Assembly (NCBI RefSeq): GCF_039852015.1 | Contig: NZ_CP156627.1 | Span: 310,001-374,000 of the forward strand | Length of the DNA stretch: 64,000 bases | Direction: 5' to 3' | DNA from: Robbsia sp. KACC 23696 | GTDB taxonomy: Bacteria; Pseudomonadota; Gammaproteobacteria; Burkholderiales; Burkholderiaceae | Shown: in pieces, positions 51,901 through 62,074 of the stretch | How the letters are laid out: each line of letters opens with the position of its first letter | How positions within the stretch are numbered: the stretch's first letter is position 1 | Program-made: the position numbers and the translations under genes | Notes under the pieces: model-generated | What the model was told of the DNA's origin: nothing | What the model saw: the letters and a program-made list of their open reading frames with translations, nothing else | The model's database searches: none

Positions 51901-52479
51901 TGGGACCCGCAGGCGGGCACGATAACGCTGAATGAAACGGATCTGCGGCATATCCGTCTCGACGATGTCCGTCGCCATATCGCACTGGTCGGCCAAGACA
52001 CCTATCTCTTCAATGACACGCTCGAAGCGAATATACGACTTGCGGGACCGGATGCATCCGACGATCAATTACAGCAGGCCTTGGAGCTTGCCGCATTGCA
52101 TGACTTCATCAAACAGCTGCCCGAGGGGTTGAACACACGCGTGGGAGAACGAGGCGTGCAACTCTCCGGCGGGCAACGCCAACGTATCGCGATCGCACGC
52201 GCGTTTCTGAAGGATGCGCCCATCGTGATCATGGACGAAGCGACTTCGCAGCTCGACACGATCAACGAGCATCATATTCATGCGACGTTCGATACCTTGA
52301 AACGCGACAAGACGGCGATCATCATCGCGCATCGACTATCGACGATCAAGAATGCCGACATGATCGTCGTGATGGACAACGGCCGAATACGCGAAATCGG
52401 CTCGCACAGCGTGCTGCTAGCAAAAGGCGGGGCGTATGCCAGGCTGGTCTCGCATCAATCGGGGTTAGCGGCTGCTTGA
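48943..52479 (+). CDS. Fused double ABC exporter (CydDC-like, two TMD-NBD halves in one chain)
   Basis: A 1178-residue protein made of two complete ABC exporter halves. First NBD: Walker A GPSGAGKST from residue 368, signature FSGGQRQR, Walker B ILILDEALS. Second NBD: GTSGAGKST from residue 970, signature LSGGQRQR, IVIMDEATSQLD. Each is preceded by a six-helix membrane domain; the first resembles CydD and the second CydC. CydDC exports cysteine/glutathione for cytochrome bd assembly, but no cydAB gene is nearby. ATG 48943 has GAGG just upstream. Its end overlaps the convergent pump gene by 25 bases. Confidence 0.87.
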   Translation: MYFDRTLWALMAGLRLRVAGAVGLGLLAMAFGVLRFVFIGRVLALVFAGAPARSVAVDAAAALVCIVVRTWLDHRRIVTAQATAGRIQSLLRARLFDRIVALGPAWFGLERTGGVMLAVVDGVEQLETFFGSYVPQLIIAACAPLMIFGILAWWDIPTASVLLIAALVTLALPMTIHHADKRAATARATAFKSFGEAFLDAVQGLPTLKAFGQAERFAQKLAAQARALSNSTFWVLALGLLTRFFTDLGTALGAAVAIALGAWRVRHGEMQIDALLIVLMAGTEVFRPLRDLRAVLHRGMMGQSAASAIHALLHAPQDSMPTEAARIDDLGADIAFDGVGFAYPGRRLDAHADLSFRIEAGQTVAVVGPSGAGKSTILRLLLRQHDPQTGAIRIGGRDLRSLDPNQVRGMMAIVSQDSTLFHGTIAENLRLGRPGASDAEMVAAAVAANIHDFIAALPAGYETRVGERGATFSGGQRQRIAIARALLRDAPILILDEALSAVDAENEAIIQQALDRLMVGRTTLILAHRLSSVIGADRILVLDAGRVVQQGTHAELIRQQGMYARLMGPQLGGAAEQNLVLETAGGATRASAPTKTSLAEDAREIGWARTLQTLLRFIRPWRTRLTLTVLCGIGRVLAFIAVSLLGSLVVAGVASGRSVTMLTVGLLIAAPLAATLHWLESWQAHDMAYRLLAEMRIALFAKLTRLAPAYLLRRRSGDLVALATQDVETIEYFYAHTVAPAFVAVLIPAAVLILLACVAWPLALVLLPFLAWAGLNPIFARAKIDKLGAEARAGLGQLGAHLTETIQGLAELSAFQATDARKAVFMHDVARYQRVRSALLDDLAKQGAALEVATGVGALAVTLVGAVLCGKGWIAPEWLPLLTLVSVAAFMPVSEIGQTARQLADTIASTRRLHLVQEEPDPVRDGDLPIPKNPAVCFDAVTFAYPGRDMPALERVSVRIEPGTTVAIVGTSGAGKSTLANLLLRFWDPQAGTITLNETDLRHIRLDDVRRHIALVGQDTYLFNDTLEANIRLAGPDASDDQLQQALELAALHDFIKQLPEGLNTRVGERGVQLSGGQRQRIAIARAFLKDAPIVIMDEATSQLDTINEHHIHATFDTLKRDKTAIIIAHRLSTIKNADMIVVMDNGRIREIGSHSVLLAKGGAYARLVSHQSGLAAA

Positions 52480-53945
52480 TCGCGCGGGAATGATGCCGGC
52501 ATGTCATCGCCCCGCACGCCGCCTCCCAACGCTTTATACAAAGCGACGGCATTGCTCAGCGCCGCGCTGTGCAATCCCAGCAAGCTATCCTGCGCACTGT
52601 ACAACGCACGCTGCGAGATCAATAAGGCCAAACGGGTATCGAATCCGGCGCGGTATCGCGCATCGGCAAGGTCGACGCGTTCCGCGGCGCTGGCCACCAC
52701 CGCTTGCTGCGCAATGATCTGCCTGCCGTAGGTTTCCCTGCCGGCCAAGCCGTCGGCAACCTCGCGAAACGCGATCTGGATGGCCTGCTCGTACTGCGCC
52801 ACGGCAACCGATTTACGCAATTCCGCCACGCTCAGCGCGGCGCGTAAGGCGCCGGCTTGAAAAATCGGCAACGTTAATTGCGGTGAAAAAGACCACGCCG
52901 ACTGATCGCCCGTGAAAAGCCCCCGCAAAGCCGGGCTCGTGTAGCCCAATGTCGCGGTCAAGGACAGCCGCGGAAAAAAGGCGGCGCGCGCGGCCCCAAT
53001 GTCCGCATTCGCGGCGATCAATAGCTGTTCCGCCTGCCGCACGTCCGGTCGTCGCAACAGCAGATCGGACGGGACGCCGGCGGGCAAGACCGTCATGACG
53101 TCATCCTGCGCCAGCGTCGTAAGTGGGATTTGCGGATCGGGCAAATCCGTGCCCACCAGCAACCGAAGCGCATTGATCGCGACGCGCTGCGCGCGGATAC
53201 GCTGTTCGACATCGGCCTCCGCGCTGCGTACTTGCGACTCCGCCTCGGCAACGTCCAATCGGCTCGTCTGCCCCGCCTGCCGTAAGGCGCGGGACAAGGT
53301 CAACGAGCGCTGCCAATCGGCAAGGGTTTTTCGCGTCAACTGCAACTGTTCCGTTGCAAGCTGATAGGAGAAATACGCGTCTGCCACGGCCCCGATCAAC
53401 GCGATCTGCACCGACATCCGGCCCTCCTCGCTCGCGAAATAGCGGGCCTTTGCCGCATCGGACAAGGACTTCACGCGGCCGAACAAATCGACCTCGAAGG
53501 CACTGAGGCCTACGGAGACGGTATAGTCGTTCACCAGATAGCCGGACGACGCCGACGTGCCCTCGAATGCCTGACCATATTCCCCCGCATCGAGCGGAAA
53601 CCGTTGCCGCGTGGACGACGCATTTGCAGCCAGCGCGGGCAGCCGACTGGATCTCGCTATGCGGTATTCCGCCGCTACCGCGGCCACATTCAACGCCGTG
53701 ACGCGCAGATTCCGATTATTGCCCAGCGCGCGTTCGATGAGCTGCTGCAACGCGCGATTCGCAAACATCGATCGCCAGCCGATTGCCGCGGCGTTATCGG
53801 TCGATGCGTCGCGCATCGTCGGCGTTGCCGAAAAGACCGCCGGAAACGCGGCCGGCACGGGCGCGTCGGGCCGGACCATTTTCGGCGCAAGACTGCATGC
53901 CGACAAGGAGACGCCCACGCACACGCACAAGAAGCTGTTTTTCAT
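52455..53945 (-). CDS. RND pump outer-membrane factor lipoprotein (NodT/OprM family)
   Basis: A 496-residue outer-membrane channel with lipobox LSAC (C17). Two outer-membrane-efflux-protein repeats are present, visible as GWRSMFANRALQQLIERALGNNRNLRVTALNVAAVAAEYRIARSSRLPAL and SDLLLRRPDVRQAEQLLIAANADIGAARAAFFPRLSLTATLGY. It is the last gene of the MFP-RND-OMF operon (12-base gap) and completes a tripartite pump. Confidence 0.9.
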   Translation of the reverse strand: MKNSFLCVCVGVSLSACSLAPKMVRPDAPVPAAFPAVFSATPTMRDASTDNAAAIGWRSMFANRALQQLIERALGNNRNLRVTALNVAAVAAEYRIARSSRLPALAANASSTRQRFPLDAGEYGQAFEGTSASSGYLVNDYTVSVGLSAFEVDLFGRVKSLSDAAKARYFASEEGRMSVQIALIGAVADAYFSYQLATEQLQLTRKTLADWQRSLTLSRALRQAGQTSRLDVAEAESQVRSAEADVEQRIRAQRVAINALRLLVGTDLPDPQIPLTTLAQDDVMTVLPAGVPSDLLLRRPDVRQAEQLLIAANADIGAARAAFFPRLSLTATLGYTSPALRGLFTGDQSAWSFSPQLTLPIFQAGALRAALSVAELRKSVAVAQYEQAIQIAFREVADGLAGRETYGRQIIAQQAVVASAAERVDLADARYRAGFDTRLALLISQRALYSAQDSLLGLHSAALSNAVALYKALGGGVRGDDMPASFPRDQAAANPD

Positions 53946-53957
53946 TTTCAGCGCTTC

Positions 53958-57095
<3,138 letters not shown>

Positions 57096-57096
57096 A

Positions 57097-58275
57097 TCAC
57101 ACCGCCTGCTTTGTCGCGGCATTCCGCCCCGAAGCATCGGCTTCGGGCGGATTCCACGGTTGCGTCGTGACAGCGCCGTTTTCGCTGACGCGCTCGGCGC
57201 CCTCCACGATCACCTTGCTACCGGCAACGAGCCCCTGCAGTACGATGTAGTCTCGAAAAACAAGGCTGCCCAATTCCACCGGCTGCAAGTGCGCCCGGCC
57301 GTCCTCGCGAATCGTCCAGACATGGGGACCGTTGCCGGAGCGCACCACCGCCTGCTGCGGAATCGTCAAGACAGCCGGATAAAATGCGAGGGGCACCCGT
57401 GCCCAGACGAACATCCCGGGCAACAGCGTGCGCTTCGCATTGTCGACGGTGATCCGCAGCAACACGTCATTGGTGCTCGCATTGACGGTTAGGCCGGAGA
57501 AAAGAATACGCCCCGCTTCCTTCAGTTGGCCGTGATCGGCATCGAACAGGGTAACGGGCACACCCTCGCTATGATCGTCCTTCGTCTTTAGCGTGGCGTT
57601 CGTCAATGCATCGCGTGAGGAAGCCGGTCGGCGCACATCGACGTAGACGCGATCGATTTGCTGGATCTGCGCCATCGACGTGGCGTCGCCGATGCCGACA
57701 AGCGCCCCCTCGGTCACCAATGCCTGGCCGATCCGTCCCGAAATAGGGGCCTCCACGGTGGCGAAGCGCACGTCCAGTTGCTTGCGATCGAGCGCTGCTC
57801 GGGCTTGCCTGACCTCGGCGAACGCCTGATCTCTTTTCGAAATGGCCTCGTCATAGGCCTGCTCGCTGACGGCTTCGATCGCTACGAGGGGTTGGATGCG
57901 ATCGGCCTGCACGGTCGCCAACGTCAATGCCGCATCGGCCTTCCGAAGCGTCGCGGCGGCGACGTCACGGTCCGCTTTAAAAGGTTCCGGATTGATATCG
58001 AACAGTGCCTGGCCCTCTCGCACCTCCGCGCCTTCCTCGAAACGACGGCGAATCACGATACCGCTGACCTGCGGGCGTATTTCGGCGATGCGATATGGCG
58101 CAATGCGGCCAGGATATTCCTGGGTGAGCGTCACGTCGCGCGCTTGCACGACGAGCGCCGCCACCAACGGCGGGACGATGGCCGGCGCATCGGGTGGTGA
58201 CCCGCTGCAAGCGGCGCAGAAGACGGCGGAGATCGCGAGGCTATAGAAATGACGCTGCGAAACTGGCATGCCCAT
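57097..58275 (-). CDS. RND periplasmic adaptor (membrane fusion protein)
   Basis: A 392-residue HlyD/AcrA-type adaptor. N-terminal signal peptide ends in a cysteine-rich CAACSG segment (probable but unusual lipobox, C23). The lipoyl halves YRIAEIRPQVSGIVIRRRFEEGAEVREGQALFDI and VEAPISGRIGQALVTEGALV flank a coiled-coil hairpin, followed by the beta-barrel and membrane-proximal domains. GAGG stands seven bases before ATG 58275. First gene of the tripartite pump operon. Confidence 0.9.
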   Translation of the reverse strand: MGMPVSQRHFYSLAISAVFCAACSGSPPDAPAIVPPLVAALVVQARDVTLTQEYPGRIAPYRIAEIRPQVSGIVIRRRFEEGAEVREGQALFDINPEPFKADRDVAAATLRKADAALTLATVQADRIQPLVAIEAVSEQAYDEAISKRDQAFAEVRQARAALDRKQLDVRFATVEAPISGRIGQALVTEGALVGIGDATSMAQIQQIDRVYVDVRRPASSRDALTNATLKTKDDHSEGVPVTLFDADHGQLKEAGRILFSGLTVNASTNDVLLRITVDNAKRTLLPGMFVWARVPLAFYPAVLTIPQQAVVRSGNGPHVWTIREDGRAHLQPVELGSLVFRDYIVLQGLVAGSKVIVEGAERVSENGAVTTQPWNPPEADASGRNAATKQAV

Positions 58276-58394
58276 CTGATTTCCTCGATACCCGCGATGG
58301 AAAGACCATGGTGAGTGACAACGAACCGAGGAAGGTTTCAGATTTTATCGGCGCTTCGGCAAGATGCTGGCGCGCCGAATGCCCGCTCGAACGA

Positions 58395-60554
58395 CTAGAA
58401 CTGCTTGGTAATACCCGCGTACACCGCGCGATACGGGCCATATTGCGGCGCGCCGACGCCGATCCCCGAACCGTCACGTAACTCGTAGGAGCGACCGAAC
58501 GCGTTCTCGAGTGACACACTGACCGAGAACTTTCCGGTGATCGGCTCGTTGAATTGCTGTTTGACGCCGAAATTGAAGGTCGCGTACAGCGGCAACTTAT
58601 CGGTATTCGCAAAGCCGCTGCGCAGCCCGCTGCCTACCAGGCCATCGATTGAAAAAGTCGTCTGGTGCAGCTTATAGGCCCCGCCGAACGAGGCAGTCAC
58701 ACGTTGGTCGTGATCGAGGAACACATAGTGATTGCTGATAAAATTCAACTCGTCCTGACCTAGGTTGAACTGGGCGGAATCCACATTCTCGCCTTGGGCA
58801 CGACTGTAGGCGACATTCAAATAAGCATTCACATTGCTGGACCGATAGTTCGCGGTGAACTCCACACCGTAAACGCGGCCTTTTTGGTAGTTAAAAGGCG
58901 CGTAAATCAGCGCAGTGCCGAACTGCCCTTCGTCCAACAGCTCTTTCGCCTGCTTGTAATAGCCATCCAGTCCAACGGTGACGGTGGAGGACAGTTTCTG
59001 CGAAATGCCGACGTCGTAGTAGTTACTGCGTTCGGGCTGCACCGGATCGTTTTGGGTAACCTCGGTTGCATTCGTCGTTCCGGCGAACTGGCCGATCGTG
59101 GTGCCCGATACCAGCTCGAAGGAAGGCGGCGTGAAATATCGCGCATACCCTGCATGTACCGTCGTGGTCGGCGTAAGTTTAAACACCGCCCCGATACGGG
59201 GGCTGATCTGACTCGCGTTGACGTATTGGTCCATCCCGTCGTAACGCACACCGTAATTGACCGTCAAGCGGTCCGATAACTGCCATTCGTCCTGCACATA
59301 CGCACTCCAGAAATATCCTGTTTTGCTACTAGCGCTTTGAATGGCGTACGGCACGTCGGACAGTTGGTTCCCCTCCGCATCGGTCGCAAACACGCTGACG
59401 TTATCTCGAAATTGCGCGTGCTCCTCCTGAAAAAGCATCCCGGCGCGTAACGTATGCGCGGCGTTCCGACGATACGTGATGTCCGTCTGGATACCATTGG
59501 CTTGATCGTTGTGAAAGTCGTTCGATGCCACGCCGTTGAACATTAAGTCGCCGGCAGTGTCGGGCGTGAATTGGGTCCGCGTGTAGCGTGTGAAAAGCGA
59601 TACCTGATAGTCGAGCGATGCACCGATAGTCCCTTGCAAAGAAACTGCGGCAAAATTGTTCAGCTCCGACTGGTTGTCGTCAAGCGTGGACGAGTCGAAC
59701 CCATCATGGCCCACGAGCGCGTAATTCGTCGCGAGACCAGGCGTATTCGGCAATTGAAACTGGTTGCTCGTCGTGCCAAACATCACACTCACGCGCGTGC
59801 TCGGATCGATCACATACGATAAGTAGCCGAAACCATCCCCTTGACGTGTGTGATCGTGCAACGGAGTACTGCTCGACGTCGGCGATTCGATTCCGAGATT
59901 GTTTTCGCCTAGCGACCCGGTAAAGAAATAGCTGAACGCACCTTTCGTTCCGTAAACATTGGCACTCGTTTTCAGTGTCTGGTGGCTGCCGCCAAACACG
60001 CTCACCGCACCGCCACTGCCCTCTTCACCTGTCCTTGTCGTGATATCGATGATGCCGGCAGTGCGATAGCCATATTGCGCCGGTAAGGCACCCGTCAGCA
60101 CATTGACTTGATCGATGATCCGCGTGTCCAGCGCCTGGCCAAATCCCGAGATTGCTTCGGGAATAATCACGCCGTTGATGCGATATTGAAGATCGGCATG
60201 ATCCCCCCGCACGTGCAGTTGCCCATATGAGTCGTCCGCTACGCCAGGCGCCTGTAGCAAGACCTTATTCAGCGGCGTATCTGCGCCTTGAGGGAGGTTA
60301 TCGATATCCCTGCTCGTGATGCGATATACCGAACTACCCGTATCGGGAGAGAGGCCGTTGCGCGCGTCGTCGAGACGCTTCGCGGTCACGGTAAGCGGTA
60401 CCAATGCGGTTTCGCCGCCGGTTGGGGCGGCGGTTGCGCCGGATATCGTTGGATCGGATGCCGCGTCCGTTGCATCGGCCGCGGCAAATACCGGACCGGT
60501 TAGCGATGCGCTAAAGAGCAAAAATACAAGGCGGGCAATCGGTGTTTTTGTCAT
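58395..60554 (-). CDS. TonB-dependent outer-membrane receptor
   Basis: A 719-residue receptor with signal peptide ending near VFA-AADATD. The plug domain spans about residues 70-180 (VYRITSRDIDNLPQGADTPLNKVLLQAPGVADDSYGQLHVRGDHADLQYRINGVIIPE), and the 22-strand barrel ends YAGITKQF with terminal phenylalanine. No clear TonB box sequence was picked out by eye. The same direction as the RND operon, 119 bases upstream of it. Substrate unknown; siderophore or metal complex is possible. Confidence 0.88.
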   Translation of the reverse strand: MTKTPIARLVFLLFSASLTGPVFAAADATDAASDPTISGATAAPTGGETALVPLTVTAKRLDDARNGLSPDTGSSVYRITSRDIDNLPQGADTPLNKVLLQAPGVADDSYGQLHVRGDHADLQYRINGVIIPEAISGFGQALDTRIIDQVNVLTGALPAQYGYRTAGIIDITTRTGEEGSGGAVSVFGGSHQTLKTSANVYGTKGAFSYFFTGSLGENNLGIESPTSSSTPLHDHTRQGDGFGYLSYVIDPSTRVSVMFGTTSNQFQLPNTPGLATNYALVGHDGFDSSTLDDNQSELNNFAAVSLQGTIGASLDYQVSLFTRYTRTQFTPDTAGDLMFNGVASNDFHNDQANGIQTDITYRRNAAHTLRAGMLFQEEHAQFRDNVSVFATDAEGNQLSDVPYAIQSASSKTGYFWSAYVQDEWQLSDRLTVNYGVRYDGMDQYVNASQISPRIGAVFKLTPTTTVHAGYARYFTPPSFELVSGTTIGQFAGTTNATEVTQNDPVQPERSNYYDVGISQKLSSTVTVGLDGYYKQAKELLDEGQFGTALIYAPFNYQKGRVYGVEFTANYRSSNVNAYLNVAYSRAQGENVDSAQFNLGQDELNFISNHYVFLDHDQRVTASFGGAYKLHQTTFSIDGLVGSGLRSGFANTDKLPLYATFNFGVKQQFNEPITGKFSVSVSLENAFGRSYELRDGSGIGVGAPQYGPYRAVYAGITKQF

Positions 60555-60687
60555 CGCTTTCTGAGACCGGATGTTGAAAGTAAGGATATCGAAATACTTT
60601 TGTAATGATGGAATGCAAAGCGGTCGCCATGGCTGGTTCATCAAGGGCCCGCCGAAAGGTGTCGATTCGATCGGCACCGATATTTGC

Positions 60688-60706
60688 AATGATATAACAT
60701 ATCATT
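60688..60706. promoter_or_regulatory. Dyad site upstream of the TonB receptor
   Basis: AATGATAT and ATATCATT are perfect 8-base arms around AAC, 134 bases before the receptor start. The shape is loosely Fur-like but does not match the GATAATGATAATCATTATC consensus well, so a TetR or other dimeric regulator is equally possible. The region 60555-60925 shows no further gene. Confidence 0.5.
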
Positions 60707-60925
60707 TACAAGGACAGCTTTAATTCATGGCTTATCGCGGCGCGCGCGAACAAAATTCGAAGCTTACAAAAAGCTATCAAAAGGCAATGCGGTACCGATC
60801 GCGGGCGCGCACAAGCGGCATACGGGGGAGCGGTATTCAGATTGCTCACGCGATGCCTTTCACGGCCACGTCATGCAAGGACACTAGTCTAGGAGCGCTT
60901 TACATCACTTCCCATGAGAGCCCAA

Positions 60926-61804
60926 ATGACAAAGATCACCTGGCATCATGCGGCTGGCGTTGCGCTGCTCGCAACGGCCCTGGTCGCGCACGATGCGTTT
61001 GCAAAGACCCCGACGGTAGGCAGTCGGGAATACAAAGTGTTGTTGAATCCGGCAGCGTTCGACAGCGCGCCGCTCGATGCGGCAAACCGCTTCCTGACCG
61101 ATCTAAAGGCGAGCCTCACCGCCAACGGTTTCGATGAAACCGTGACGAAGACCTTCGCGGCCGACCACGACCGCACCGTCTTGTATTACGACACGCCGGG
61201 CAGCTGCGAAGTGAAAGCGGCCGGATATTCGATGCGCGAACGCGACGACGACGGTGCCCGCCAGATCGAATTGAAATTCGGTTCGACCGACGAGAGCACC
61301 TCGGCCAACACCGACGTCAGTGGCAGCGCCTCGGATGCGTCGAGCAAGCTCGAAGACGACATCACGCCAACGTTTCACGAACAGTTCTCGCATTCGACCA
61401 GCGAATCGGCGAAAAGCGGCAAGAACATCAACCACCTGAGCGACATCAAGGACCTGTTCCCGACGACCACGGCCTTCGACAGTGTCAGTAGCGATACGCT
61501 GTCACCGGTAGGCGGCTTGTCGATTCACGAGCTGACCTACGACGGCCCCACCAGCGACATCGGTCAATCGGACGCCGATTTCACGCTGACGGTCTGGTAC
61601 GCCAACGGCGCGACAACCCCGTCCTTGGTGGAAATCTCGTTCGAGGTCGACGTCAACGACGACGGCGCCTTCACCGACAAGGTCACGTCCCGCTCGGCAC
61701 TGATCTTCAGCACGCTACAAAGCATGACGAACTGGACTTTGTTGCCCAGCAGCACGAAGACCGCCTGGGTCTACAACTATCAGCCGTCTTTCTGCAGCCC
61801 GTAA
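60926..61804 (+). CDS. Exported protein resembling a CYTH domain
   Basis: A 292-residue protein with signal peptide MTKITWHHAAGVALLATALVAHDAFA. The mature start GSREYKVLLNPAAF resembles the ExExK entry strand of CYTH (CyaB/thiamine triphosphatase-like) domains, with only the second Glu and Lys kept. VLYYDTPGSCEVKAAGYSMRERDDDGARQIELKFGS and later SLVEISFEVDVND fit the following tunnel strands with alternating charged residues. CYTH enzymes act on triphosphates; an exported one is unusual. A middle Ser-rich region (about residues 130-175) seems inserted. ATG 60914 is an alternative start. Confidence 0.6.
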   Translation: MTKITWHHAAGVALLATALVAHDAFAKTPTVGSREYKVLLNPAAFDSAPLDAANRFLTDLKASLTANGFDETVTKTFAADHDRTVLYYDTPGSCEVKAAGYSMRERDDDGARQIELKFGSTDESTSANTDVSGSASDASSKLEDDITPTFHEQFSHSTSESAKSGKNINHLSDIKDLFPTTTAFDSVSSDTLSPVGGLSIHELTYDGPTSDIGQSDADFTLTVWYANGATTPSLVEISFEVDVNDDGAFTDKVTSRSALIFSTLQSMTNWTLLPSSTKTAWVYNYQPSFCSP

Positions 61805-61823
61805 AAAATCGGGCAATGCCAAA

Positions 61824-61849
61824 GCCGGACGCCGGAAACGGCGACCGGC
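61824..61849 (+). terminator. GNRA-capped hairpin after the CYTH-like gene
   Basis: GCCGG-A-CGCCG and CGGCG-A-CCGGC pair around a GAAA tetraloop, with one A-A mismatch, 19 bases after the stop codon. No T tract follows, so it may be a 3' stabilising structure or a weak terminator. The remaining 61850-62074 shows no gene; the transketolase leader lies there. Confidence 0.55.
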
Positions 61850-62074
61850 AGAAAACGCACGTCCGTGCGATGCACCTTTCCCCTCCTCCCCGCTGTCCGG
61901 CGATGGCACCGGCCACCTTTCCTGCAAATCATCGCGGACGGACTTACTATAGGAAGGATGCCCTGTGCGTTCGCGGACGGGTTGTAGGCCCCCCTCCCTG
62001 TCCGTCTTCCCAGGGTGCAGCTTCAGACGTCCATTTGTAAGCGCCCTTCGCTACCGACCTGAAAGGATATCCCG

